Part shown: positions 1 to 7,850 of the stretch, piece by piece | Layout of the letters: the number at the start of each line of letters is the position of its first letter | Numbering within the stretch: the first letter of the stretch is position 1 | Source: Iodidimonas nitroreducens | Lineage (GTDB): Bacteria; Pseudomonadota; Alphaproteobacteria; Sphingomonadales; Rhodothalassiaceae | Length of the DNA: 37,637 bases | Assembly: GCF_008579165.1 (NCBI RefSeq) | Contig: NZ_BKCN01000023.1 | Direction: 5' to 3' (one strand) | Translations under genes and position numbers: made by a program | Notes under the pieces: model-generated | Told to the model about the DNA's origin: nothing | What the model saw: only the letters and a program-made list of their open reading frames with translations | The model's database searches: none

Positions 1-629
1 GCACCGGCGATCAGGGGCCCGGCGGCATTTCGTGCCTTATCGTGGAAAAGGGCACAAAGGGTTTGAGCTTTGGGGCGCAGGAACGGAAGCTCGGCTGGCA
101 TTCCCAACCAACAGCCACGGTCAATTTCGATGATTGCGCGGTGCCTGTTTCCAATCGCATCGGGGCTGAGGGGGATGGCTTTAAAATCGCCATGCAAGGG
201 CTGGATGGTGGCCGCCTCAATATCGGCGCTTGTTCATTGGGCGGGGCGCAATTCGCCCTCGATAAAAGCCTTGATTATGTAAAGGAACGCCATCAGTTCG
301 GTCGGCCCATTGCCGAATTTCAGGCCACCGGCTTCAAGCTTGCGGATATGGCCACCGATCTGGAAGCCGCACGCCTTTTGCTTTATGCTGCGGCCCAAAA
401 GGTGACGGATAAAGCCCATGATGCCACCCAATATGCGGCCATGGCAAAGCGGCTGGCCACCGATACCGGCACCCGCATCGCCAATGATGCCCTGCAATTG
501 CATGGGGGCTATGGCTATCTGATGGATTATCCCATTGAACGGATCTTGCGCGATCTGCGGGTCCATCAGATTTTGGAAGGCACCAATGAAATCATGCGGG
601 TGATCATTGCCCGCAAATTGCTCGGCTGA
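1..629 (+). CDS. Acyl-CoA dehydrogenase, C-terminal part (isobutyryl-CoA dehydrogenase-like)
   Basis: The reading frame is open from base 3, so the gene begins upstream of the window and only about 209 C-terminal residues are present. They cover the end of the middle beta domain and the C-terminal helical domain of the acyl-CoA dehydrogenase family, FAD enzymes that introduce the alpha-beta double bond into acyl-CoAs. Family marks include QFGRPIAEFQ, LQLHGGYGYLMDYPIERILRD and the terminal EGTNEIMR segment. The next two genes encode the following steps of valine catabolism (HIBCH and HIBADH), so the likely substrate is isobutyryl-CoA; that is inference from context. The internal ATG at 42 is not the start. 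Other short-chain acyl-CoA dehydrogenases share these motifs. Confidence 0.88.
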   Translation, partial: TGDQGPGGISCLIVEKGTKGLSFGAQERKLGWHSQPTATVNFDDCAVPVSNRIGAEGDGFKIAMQGLDGGRLNIGACSLGGAQFALDKSLDYVKERHQFGRPIAEFQATGFKLADMATDLEAARLLLYAAAQKVTDKAHDATQYAAMAKRLATDTGTRIANDALQLHGGYGYLMDYPIERILRDLRVHQILEGTNEIMRVIIARKLLG

Positions 630-672
630 TCGCCAGCCACTTCTTTTATCTTTGTAATCATGAGGACATAGC

Positions 673-1774
673 GTGAATTCAACCCCTCCAGAAAGCCTCG
701 ATGTCGTCTTTTCAAAAGCCGGTCGAATTGGCTTCATCCTGCTCAATCGCCCCCGCGCCCTCAATGCCCTTACCCGCGATATGTGCGTGATGATCAGGCA
801 TCAGCTTGATCTTTGGGCCAATGATCCCGCCGTCGATGCGGTGATCATCGAGGGCGAAGGCGAAAAGGCCTTTTGCGCGGGCGGCGATGTGGTGCAGGTG
901 GCCCGGGCCGCTCAGGCCGAACGCAAGGGCTTGTCTGAGGCGGATGCGGATAGCGAAAGCTGGCGCTTTTTCCATGACGAATATCAGATGAACAGTGCTA
1001 TCGGCCATTTCAAAAAACCGATCATCTCTTTTCTCGATGGCATCACCATGGGTGGCGGCGTGGGCATTTCAGTGCATGGCGCTTATCGTGTGGCAACGGA
1101 TCGCACGCTTTTTGCCATGCCTGAAACCGGGCTGGGGCTGATCCCCGATGTGGGCGGCTCCTTTTTTCTGCCGCGCCTGCCCGATTTCACCGGGCTTTAT
1201 CTGGCCCTTGGCGGGCATCGCCTGAAAGCGGACGATTGCCTGCATCTGGGGCTAGTAACCCATATCATCCCCCATGAACGGCTGATCGATCTGAAGGCCC
1301 GGCTGGTGGAATCCAAAGGGCCTTTGGGCCTCGCGGAAACCGGTGTGACCCTTGATGATCTGGCGATCACCCCACAGGACCCCGCCCCCCTTTCCGGCCG
1401 CCATGCCAGATTGCCCGCCATTTCAGCCTCTCCAGCGTGGGCGAGATCATCGATTCTTTGGAGCAGGATCAATCCCAATGGGCGCAGGAAATCTATGCTG
1501 ATCTGCTCAAAAAATCGCCCACCTCGCTGGAACTGAGCTTCAAGGCCTTTCATCAGGCAAGGATCTCAACCTCGATGATTGCCTGCGCATGGAATATCGC
1601 ATCGTCAATCGCATTCTATCCATGGACGACGATTTTTTTGAAGGCGTACGCGCCCTTCTTATCGAAAAGGATCACAAGCCGCACTGGTCGCCCGCCCGTC
1701 TTGCAGACATCGATCCAAAGGGCATCGAGGCTCATTTTGCCGATCTGGGGCCGCGCGAACTGATCTTATCCTGA
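673..1774 (+). CDS. 3-hydroxyisobutyryl-CoA hydrolase (HIBCH), two frameshifts
   Basis: Crotonase-fold thioesterase that releases 3-hydroxyisobutyrate from its CoA ester in valine degradation. The start is GTG at 673, preceded by AGGA seven bases upstream. The N-terminal two thirds read in one frame, with the oxyanion-hole segment TMGGGVGISVHG and the HIBCH-typical PETGLGLIPDVGGS. The rest continues in two other frames: QIARHFSLSSVGEIIDSLEQ, then KSPTSLELSFKAF, then LNLDDCLRMEYR to the stop at 1774. The frame breaks lie at about 1381-1410 (a C-rich stretch) and about 1556-1562, and each is repaired by adding one base. The restored protein is about 367 residues, normal for the family. Frame breaks of the same kind recur across the window, so a read error is likelier than a decayed gene. 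Confidence 0.87.
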
Positions 1775-1788
1775 TCAATAAAAACCTG

Positions 1789-1829
1789 ACCGCTTATGGC
1801 CTAACTGCTTATGGCCTAACTGCTTATGG
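1789..1829 (+). repeat. 15-bp tandem repeat, 2.7 copies, just upstream of mmsB
   Basis: The unit ACTGCTTATGGCCTA occurs as copies at 1789-1803 (one mismatch), 1804-1818 (perfect) and 1819-1829 (partial). The third copy runs directly into the GGGGAG ribosome binding site of the dehydrogenase at 1840, so copy-number change would alter the spacing between the preceding stop and this gene but not the binding site itself. Confidence 0.85.
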
Positions 1830-1839
1830 GGAGTGAACA

Positions 1840-2727
1840 ATGACACAAATCGGATTCATCGGGCTTGGGAATATGGGCCTGCCGATGGCGCTCAATCTGG
1901 TAAAAGCGGGGCACGAGGTTCTGGGGCTCGATCTTAGCCCCAGCCAGACCAAAGCCCTCGTGGATGCGGGCGGCAAGGCGGCGGCCGATCTCGCCATGAT
2001 CGCCACCTGCCCGGTGATCATCAGCATGCTGCCAGCGGGTAAGCATGTCCGCGAAGTTTATCTGGGCGAGAATGGGCTGATCGCCCATGCCGCCCCCGAT
2101 ACGCTGCTGATCGATAGCTCGACCATTGATGTTGAAACCGCGCGCGCGGTCTCTGAAAACGCCACCAAAGCCGGGCTTAAAATGATCGATGCCCCGGTTT
2201 CAGGCGGTGTGGCCGGGGCGCAGGCGGGCACCCTTACCTTCATGGTGGGGGGTAATGAAACGGCTTTTGATGCCGCCCAGCCCTATTTATCGATCATGGG
2301 GGCCAAAATCATTCATGCGGGCGACCCCGGCAATGGGCAGGCGGCCAAATTATGCAATAATATGCTGCTGGCTATTTCCATGATCGGCGTTTCCGAAGCC
2401 TTTTCCCTTGCCCGCAGGCTGGGGCTGCCGGATCAGAAATTTTTCGATATCGCCAATACATCATCGGGTCAGTGCTGGTCTTTGAGCAGCTATTGCCCGG
2501 TTCCCGGCCCTGTTCCCTCTTCGCCCGCCAATCGCGATTATCAGCCGGGCTTTGCCGTGGATATGATGCTCAAAGATTTAAAACTTGCTAAAGAAGCCAT
2601 CGAAGCGACTGCAACTGATGCGAAACTGGGTATTCATGCCTTCGATATTTATTCTAAACTCTCGGCAGATGGGCAAGGCGGACGTGACTTTTCAGCCATC
2701 TTTCCCATGATTGAAAAAGAGAAATAG
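1840..2727 (+). CDS. mmsB: 3-hydroxyisobutyrate dehydrogenase
   Basis: NAD-dependent oxidation of 3-hydroxyisobutyrate to methylmalonate semialdehyde, the step after HIBCH in valine catabolism. The 295-residue length is normal. The N-terminal Rossmann motif GLGNMG is at residues 8-13, the substrate-binding segment DAPVSGGVAGAQAGTL follows near residue 118, and the catalytic lysine is K170 in KLCNN. The C-terminal helical domain ends at RDFSAIFPMIEKEK. The ATG at 1840 follows GGGGAG with six bases between. The gene lies 65 bases after HIBCH on the same strand and is probably in the same operon. It is intact, unlike its upstream neighbour. Other beta-hydroxyacid dehydrogenases share the fold, but context supports this assignment. 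Confidence 0.93.
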   Translation: MTQIGFIGLGNMGLPMALNLVKAGHEVLGLDLSPSQTKALVDAGGKAAADLAMIATCPVIISMLPAGKHVREVYLGENGLIAHAAPDTLLIDSSTIDVETARAVSENATKAGLKMIDAPVSGGVAGAQAGTLTFMVGGNETAFDAAQPYLSIMGAKIIHAGDPGNGQAAKLCNNMLLAISMIGVSEAFSLARRLGLPDQKFFDIANTSSGQCWSLSSYCPVPGPVPSSPANRDYQPGFAVDMMLKDLKLAKEAIEATATDAKLGIHAFDIYSKLSADGQGGRDFSAIFPMIEKEK

Positions 2728-2745
2728 AATAAAAATATCGCTAAA

Positions 2746-2811
2746 TTTCCAGCAAAACCATCATAAGGATTAAGTCTTTTTTGTAGTTTTACTCCTAAAT
2801 TTTGCTGGAAA
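2746..2811. promoter_or_regulatory. 12-bp perfect inverted repeat upstream of the LdtR-like regulator
   Basis: TTTCCAGCAAAA at 2746-2757 is the exact reverse complement of TTTTGCTGGAAA at 2800-2811, separated by 42 AT-rich bases. The pair lies between the mmsB stop and the regulator start at 2838. MarR proteins commonly repress their own promoters through inverted repeats, so this could be an operator pair. The arms could also form a long-loop hairpin. No T-tract follows, so I do not call a terminator. Confidence 0.5.
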
Positions 2812-2837
2812 CTTTGGATTCTCAGGAGACAGACGGC

Positions 2838-3350
2838 ATGACCATGCAGCCGGGCACGGCGGGATTGATCGGCGACGAAACACCCGAAGCCCAGACAAAG
2901 GCCCTTTTCCTCGATTGTTTGGCATTGGTCGAGCGCTTGCATAGGCGGCTGCTCGATGTGCTGAAAGATCATCTTGATCGCGAAGGCTGTTCCGATCTCA
3001 ATCCGGTACAGGCGCTTTTGGTTTATAATATCGGCGAGCATGAAATGACCGCCGGTGAATTGAAAAGCCGGGGCTATTATCAGGGCTCCAATGTGTCTTA
3101 TAATCTCAAAAAACTGGTTGAGATGGGCTATATCGATCATCAGCGCGCCGAGCATGATCGCCGGGCCGTGCGCATTTCACTTACCGATCGCGGCTATAAA
3201 ATCCGCAAGCTGATCGATTCCATGTATCTGGAACAGCTTGATGAACTGCTGCAGGATGGGCTGATCAATTCCGATGAAATGATCGCACTGCGCCGCAATC
3301 TGCGCAATCTGGAGCGCTTCTGGAGCGATCGCCTGCGCTTTGCCATTTAA
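2838..3350 (+). CDS. MarR-family winged-helix regulator, LdtR-like
   Basis: DNA-binding regulator of 170 residues. The winged-helix region includes SDLNPVQALLVYNIGEHEM, the recognition part YYQGSNVSYNLKKLVEMGYI and the wing DRRAVRISLTDRG. From memory this matches the LdtR group of MarR regulators in Rhizobiales and Liberibacter, which control an L,D-transpeptidase gene and stress tolerance. That is recall and was not tested by alignment. The ATG at 2838 is preferred because AGGAGA lies nine bases upstream; a longer reading from 2802 lacks such a site. No L,D-transpeptidase gene lies in the window, so the target genes here are unknown. An inverted repeat just upstream may be its own operator. 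Next downstream on the same strand is hemA, 207 bases away. Confidence 0.8.
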   Translation: MTMQPGTAGLIGDETPEAQTKALFLDCLALVERLHRRLLDVLKDHLDREGCSDLNPVQALLVYNIGEHEMTAGELKSRGYYQGSNVSYNLKKLVEMGYIDHQRAEHDRRAVRISLTDRGYKIRKLIDSMYLEQLDELLQDGLINSDEMIALRRNLRNLERFWSDRLRFAI

Positions 3351-3557
3351 GCCCACCACAAAAGGCCTGGCTGCGACAATTGATCCGAGGGTGCTTTGCG
3401 CCCTTGTTTCCCATCATTGCTTTATGATTATATGATGGCTGATCATGTTTGTGTTGACGGATAAGCTGCATGCTAGGGCCATAGTCTGGCCCCTGCATAA
3501 AAGCTGGCCAGCCCCAAACATGCCGCCAATAAAGCAGCCGATAAAGCGGGCAAGACA

Positions 3558-4793
3558 ATGGATTATGAGCGGATATTCTCGGATGCGATTTCTGCCGTGA
3601 AGGCAGAAGGCCGCTATCGTGTTTTTGCCGATATCGTCCGCCGGCGCGGCGAATTCCCCCGCGCTGATCGCTTTGGCGCTGGCGATGATGGCCGCCCGCT
3701 GGGCGATAATGCCCGTCCGGTTACGGTGTGGTGTTCCAATGATTATCTGGGCATGGGCCAGCATGAAACGGTGCTCAGGGCAATGCACGAAGCTCTGGAT
3801 CATTGTGGTGCCGGTGCCGGTGGCACCCGCAATATCGCGGGCACCAATCATTATCATGTGATGCTGGAACAGGAACTGGCCGATCTGCATGGAAAAGAAG
3901 CCGCCCTGCTCTTTACATCGGGCTATATTTCCAATGAAGCCACGCTGTCCACCCTTGCCCGGCTTTTGCCCGGCTGCATCGTTTTTTCCGATCAATTCAA
4001 CCATGCCTCGATGATCCAGGGTGTTCGCCAATCCGGTGCGGAAAAACACATCTTTCGCCATAATGATCTGGAACATCTTGAAGATTTGCTCGCTGCCGCC
4101 GATCCGGCCCGGCCCAAGCTGGTGGCCTTTGAATCCGTTTATTCCATGGATGGCGATATTGCGCCCATTGGGGCCATTTGCGATCTGGCCCAAAAATATG
4201 GGGCCATGACCTATCTGGACGAGGTTCATGCCGTCGGGCTTTATGGCCCCCGTGGCGGCGGAATTGCCGATCGCGATGGGGTGATGCATCGGCTGGATGT
4301 GATCGAAGGCACGCTGGGCAAGGCTTTTGGCGTCATGGGTGGCTATATCGCAGCCAGCCAGGCTTTGGTGGATGTGGTGCGGTCTTATGCTTCAGGCTTC
4401 ATTTTCACCACGGCCCTTGCCCCGGTTTTGGCGGCGGGCGCTTTGGCGAGTGTCAGGCACCTGAAAAACAGCGGGATCGAGCGTCAAAAGCATCAAAAGC
4501 AGGCCGCTCTGTTAAAGCAAAAGCTGGCTGATGCGGGTTTGCCGGTGATGCCATCGGAAAGCCATATCGTGCCTTTGATGGTGGGCGATCCGGTGATGAC
4601 CAAGCATGTCACCGATTATCTGCTGGATGAATTTGCCATTTATGTGCAGCCGATCAACTATCCCACGGTCCCCCGGGGCACGGAACGCTTGCGGCTCACC
4701 CCGGGCCCGATGCATAGTGAAGCCATGATGGATGATCTGGTCTCGGCCCTTGGCATCATCTGGGAGCGTTTGAAGCTGCGACGCGCTGCCTGA
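3558..4793 (+). CDS. hemA: 5-aminolevulinate synthase
   Basis: PLP enzyme that condenses glycine and succinyl-CoA to 5-aminolevulinate, the first step of haem synthesis by the C4 route, which among bacteria is characteristic of Alphaproteobacteria. The 411 residues are complete and include VWCSNDYLGMG, AGAGGTRNIAGT, FNHASMIQG, TYLDEVHAVGLYG and the PLP lysine K255 in EGTLGKAFG. The ATG at 3558 has only a weak purine-rich site (GGGCAAGA) upstream. The gene is followed after 18 bases by the small DUF6898-like gene and probably shares its transcript. A TTGACG hexamer at 3454-3459 could be a -35 element, but I see no good -10 at the usual spacing. Confidence 0.96.
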   Translation: MDYERIFSDAISAVKAEGRYRVFADIVRRRGEFPRADRFGAGDDGRPLGDNARPVTVWCSNDYLGMGQHETVLRAMHEALDHCGAGAGGTRNIAGTNHYHVMLEQELADLHGKEAALLFTSGYISNEATLSTLARLLPGCIVFSDQFNHASMIQGVRQSGAEKHIFRHNDLEHLEDLLAAADPARPKLVAFESVYSMDGDIAPIGAICDLAQKYGAMTYLDEVHAVGLYGPRGGGIADRDGVMHRLDVIEGTLGKAFGVMGGYIAASQALVDVVRSYASGFIFTTALAPVLAAGALASVRHLKNSGIERQKHQKQAALLKQKLADAGLPVMPSESHIVPLMVGDPVMTKHVTDYLLDEFAIYVQPINYPTVPRGTERLRLTPGPMHSEAMMDDLVSALGIIWERLKLRRAA

Positions 4794-4811
4794 TTTTTTT
4801 GGAAAACCCCG

Positions 4812-5030
4812 ATGGGAAAATCTGAGTCCTATCTGATTGAATTTATCTCATCGGGCAAAGCCTTGAAGGTCACCGCCGTTGATCCTGAAAGCGGCACGGA
4901 AGCCAGCATCGTTGGTGATCCTAAAATGAGCCGCGATGCGCTTTCTAAACTCGCGGTGCAAAAGTTGCTTTATGTGATGAACAAGGCCCAAAATGATCAG
5001 GACGATGACCGCCCCGGCATCCTTGTCTAA
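4812..5030 (+). CDS. Small conserved protein, DUF6898-like
   Basis: A 72-residue acidic protein beginning MGKSESYLIEFISSGKALKV. It resembles the short alphaproteobacterial proteins now grouped as DUF6898, which were once mis-annotated as serine hydroxymethyltransferase; this is recall. The typical pattern is a beta-strand start (LIEF), VTAVDPESGTEASIVG, then a helical segment ALSKLAVQKLLYVM. No catalytic motif, signal peptide or membrane segment is visible. The GGAAAA sequence eight bases before the ATG can act as ribosome binding site. It sits 18 bases after hemA, so co-transcription is likely. The function is unknown. Codon use is like that of hemA, which makes it the last core gene before the low-GC island. 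Confidence 0.72.
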   Translation: MGKSESYLIEFISSGKALKVTAVDPESGTEASIVGDPKMSRDALSKLAVQKLLYVMNKAQNDQDDDRPGILV

Positions 5031-5196
5031 GGCCATCCAAGGTCACGAAGCCGCCACTACGCCTTCCCCCACTTTATTCGTCAGCCCGCCGCTCTTGCCC
5101 AACCCAATAACGACCGCTATCAACCCCAAAAAGCACTGGTCCGAACTGGATGAAAGTTCTGTGGCAGGTCATAAGAAGTAATCCGCAACAGTTATA
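5031..5196. other. Intergenic left edge of the accessory island
   Basis: These 166 bases hold no convincing gene. An open frame runs through them from inside the small upstream gene and ends WSELDESSVAGHKK, but it has no ribosome binding site and no recognised family. The stretch 5130-5154 contains AAAGCACTGG and ACTGGATGAA, which recur merged as one 15-mer on the far side of the island at 7635-7649. The transition from GC-rich to AT-richer composition lies here. Confidence 0.4.
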
Positions 5197-5967
5197 TTAT
5201 TGTGCGTACGGGAGTTGTAACTGAACATTCCGTTGGAAGGCCGATGGGTCGAACAGGCCATCGCCCTCTGACAAATGATGATTCAACTCTCGCTTCAACG
5301 CGTCTATTTCAATAGTTTCAAGGTACCCGGTCTTGAATGATCGGAGCTCTTTATCTCGGAGTGCATCCCATCCGATTTCGTCAATTATCTCAGCCACGAA
5401 ACGCGAAAGGTTTGGTCCCCATTGGAAGCCTTTGATCAACGCATACCGAAATGCTCGAACTGCATTTCCCTTGGGGTTTGGATTGGGTCGAAGATTGATC
5501 TCCAAAATCTTTCGGCCCAGATCATCAAAGTAACCGGGCCTTGCACACAATTTTTTATGCGTAAGATTATAGATGATAGCGTCACAACTAAAGAACGTGA
5601 CCTTTCGCAAATCTCCTACCGTAAGGACCCGAACATGCTCTTGTAGATGGGCCCAGGTGCGCTGCAGGGGCCATACATCTATTTGCCATCTCTTAGATGG
5701 AAGCGCATAACCACCAAAACGATTCACACGCGCACCCATCGCATGCATATGTTTTTCGAACGTCGCTAAATTATATGGATCGATGACGAAATCGAGATCG
5801 GATTTGAACCCGGCATTCCCGAACATAGCAACATCGCGCAACATGCCACCGATGAGCACAAGATGACCGTGAATGCGAAGCTCCTTAAGCGTGCGTCGCA
5901 CATCCTCGCGCCCACGATACGGCGAATTCAGAAAGTATCGAACTCTTTTTTCAAGAAGGTGTTCCAT
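5197..5967 (-). CDS. Pol-beta superfamily nucleotidyltransferase (poly(A) polymerase / CCA-head type)
   Basis: A 256-residue protein with the head-domain signature of class II nucleotidyltransferases: GGMLRD at residues 40-45, SDLDFVID at 56-63 (paired carboxylates D57 and D59) and a third acidic residue D97 in RWQIDVWPL. A later segment, GNAVRAFRYALIKGF, recalls the RALR helix after the head of CCA-adding enzymes. The RNA-binding body of a tRNA nucleotidyltransferase seems absent, so a housekeeping CCA role is unlikely. The ATG at 5967 lies inside the last codons of the dGTPase (17-base overlap) without a clear ribosome binding site, which suggests translational coupling; a GTG at 5985 is the alternative. 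The substrate is unknown. Base composition differs from the flanking core genes, suggesting horizontal gain. Confidence 0.72.
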   Translation of the reverse strand: MEHLLEKRVRYFLNSPYRGREDVRRTLKELRIHGHLVLIGGMLRDVAMFGNAGFKSDLDFVIDPYNLATFEKHMHAMGARVNRFGGYALPSKRWQIDVWPLQRTWAHLQEHVRVLTVGDLRKVTFFSCDAIIYNLTHKKLCARPGYFDDLGRKILEINLRPNPNPKGNAVRAFRYALIKGFQWGPNLSRFVAEIIDEIGWDALRDKELRSFKTGYLETIEIDALKRELNHHLSEGDGLFDPSAFQRNVQLQLPYAQ

Positions 5968-7473
5968 TGACCGGGTGCATTTCACGATAGTGTTTCAAGA
6001 AGTCATCATGCAGATCAATACAAAACTGATCCGTCATTCCCGACACCATGTCGGTCAAAAGTTGCATTTCCTTGTACCGGATCGGCAGATTAGCTTTAGG
6101 GTGATATTGCTCGATCTTGCCCTCAAAAATTCGGCGATAATTTATAGAAATCCGGCTATATACATAGGCGGAGAATGGCGAGTTCCGCTTGCTGTCGAGG
6201 TTCTCGTAGTCTTTGCGGTCACTTATTCCGATCCACAGAAAATCCATCAGGCGGTTGAGCGTATTATATCCATTCAGTTCAATCTCGAGAACTGTCTTGT
6301 GGCTAAACGCATTCTGTCGGTCGAACTCTTTCAGGGCATTGCACAAAGCCGCGGCTTGAGAGACTTTGATCAGTTCTCCGTCAAAATCTCCATTGACGAT
6401 ATTATCATAGTTCTTTTTGAACGCGTCCGCGACAGCGGAAACCATTAGGTGAATTGCATTCACTCGGAACTTTTGCGTCGCCACGTCCTGCAACTCGCTG
6501 GGGTGCAGCTTCTGCTTGCGGATCTGATCATACTCCCAACGCGATAGTTTGCAAAGATGGCTTACAACCAGGTCAGGGTTGCCTTCTTCATCCTTGAGGT
6601 AGCTGAGGGAGGTCAAAAGGTCATTGAGGGACGCCAGTCCCTTCTTGATCGCGTCCTCCGCGTCAAGCACGGAGTACGCGATGTCATCACATGCCTCCAT
6701 CACCAGTGCGAGCGGGTGACGAGCGTCGCCCTCCAAGCCAACTTTACTCCGGATTCGACCAACTAATTTCTGTTCAGAGGCGAAAAATCCAACTTTTTTG
6801 CGCGCCTGTACGCCCTTGTTGATCTTGTCAGACGACGCGACGTATTTCATAAGGGCGGCCAGCGTGCCTAGCGTCAAATTAAGGCCAAGGTCGTCACCAA
6901 TGACCTGCAGTTTCGTGAGCACACGAAGCGTTTGAGCGTTGCCTTCAAATAGAAGGAAGTCATTCTTATGCTGCTCTGCCAGCCGAGAAACATCTTTCGT
7001 AATTTCCGGACTATCGGAATCCATTGGTACAAAAAGAACGTTCGAATTCCTTTTGAACCATGCGCGAATGGCATTTTCCCCCTGATGCCCAAAGGTGGAT
7101 TGCCAATATCATGCGCGAGACCAACGGCAGCAAGCGTTGCTGGGATGGACCTGATTGCATCATCAGGCAGTTTATCTTTTAGCGAAACCGCAATTTCAAC
7201 TCCCAACGACCTTGCAAGGTTCGCGACTTCATAAGAATGGGTTAATCGGGTTCTGATGCTCTCGATGCTTTCAAGCGGAAACACTTGAGTCTTATCGCCC
7301 ATCCGGCGAAAGGGAGTGGAGAACAAGATGCGGTCGTGATCGCGTTCCTGAGGCAGACGGAACTGCCCTTCGGCAAAGTCTGGCCCCTTCGGCTTGTCAT
7401 TAGGCGTCGGCGTCGGGTGATTAAGCAAATCCCTAAAGCGTCCCGCGAGAAGCAATTGCGACCAGTCCACCAT
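5951..7473 (-). CDS. dgt: HD-domain deoxyguanosine triphosphate triphosphohydrolase (dGTPase), one frameshift
   Basis: Hydrolyses dGTP (or other dNTPs) to the nucleoside and triphosphate. Motifs: FSTPFRRMGDKTQVFPL, H79 in RLTHSYEVA, H121-D122 in GLAHDIGNPP, then after repair FGHQGE, FLLFEGNAQTLR and the metal aspartate region ACDDIAYSV. The frame breaks at 7091-7093, where one extra base in the A run (T on the coding strand) restores the sequence through the HD motif. The repaired length is about 507 residues, close to E. coli Dgt. The ATG at 7473 is chosen for the upstream GGAGG; a TTG at 7491 is possible. Dgt-type enzymes are known to defend against phages by dNTP depletion. This gene sits in a low-GC island, overlaps a nucleotidyltransferase gene, and is therefore probably not the housekeeping copy. 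Confidence 0.87.
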
Positions 7474-7682
7474 TTCCCCGACCCCCTCCAAGCTCGCAAT
7501 TCGTGATGCGCATCCCTACTATATGTCGATGTTTATCAGACTCCGCAGAGATCATCTAGCCATTACGCTTTGCTCCTGCTGCTGCGCCTACATCAGGTTT
7601 CCAGATGAGCACGCCAGCCGGAAAAGATTCGTAGAAAGCACTGGATGAACAGGCAGATAACCTGTTCTAAGCTCTTGAATTT
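7474..7682. other. Non-coding region upstream of dgt with a perfect hairpin and a possible -10
   Basis: No gene was found in these 209 bases. On the minus strand a TATAGT hexamer (7518-7523) lies about 45 bases before the dgt start and could be a -10 element, although I see no matching -35. At 7647-7667 there is a perfect inverted repeat: GAACAGG, a seven-base loop, then CCTGTTC. It has no T-tract, so an operator or structured RNA is as likely as a terminator. The 15-mer at 7635-7649 overlaps its left arm. Confidence 0.45.
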
Positions 7683-7823
7683 CTAAAAAACTGACTTAAC
7701 CGACGCTCGCTCGGCTTGAGACGAAAGCTGTTCAGCGACGCTAATTGGACCCGGTGCCAGTCGGCGAATTTTGGTCGCCACGGGCTTACCTGTTCCAGAC
7801 TTAATCCGGGGAGCCATATCCAT
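7683..7823 (-). CDS. Possible 46-residue small protein, unrecognised
   Basis: A short minus-strand frame from an ATG at 7823 to TAG at 7683. It begins MDMAPRIKSGTGKPVATKIR and ends SVKSVF, giving a basic N-terminal half. There is no clear ribosome binding site and I recognise no family. It lies between the GC-rich repeat array and the dgt operon, oriented like dgt. It could be an upstream small gene of the island, a remnant of a longer gene, or chance. I list it because the region would otherwise have no coding candidate, and I give it low weight. Confidence 0.2.
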   Translation of the reverse strand: MDMAPRIKSGTGKPVATKIRRLAPGPISVAEQLSSQAERASVKSVF

Positions 7824-7850
7824 CTCTCAAGGGCTGAGAATGGGAAAGGG

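Noticed and set aside
3414..4289. Long open frame antisense to hemA (291 codons)
   Set aside because: Shadow of hemA, low complexity with many Gly, Ile and His, no recognisable domain.
4993..5181. 62-codon plus-strand frame at the edge of the island
   Set aside because: Starts inside the preceding gene, no ribosome binding site, no recognisable protein; at most a remnant at its 3' end.
5197..5967. Housekeeping CCA tRNA nucleotidyltransferase
   Set aside because: Head motifs match, but the protein is too short for a complete CCA enzyme and lies in a horizontally acquired-looking operon.
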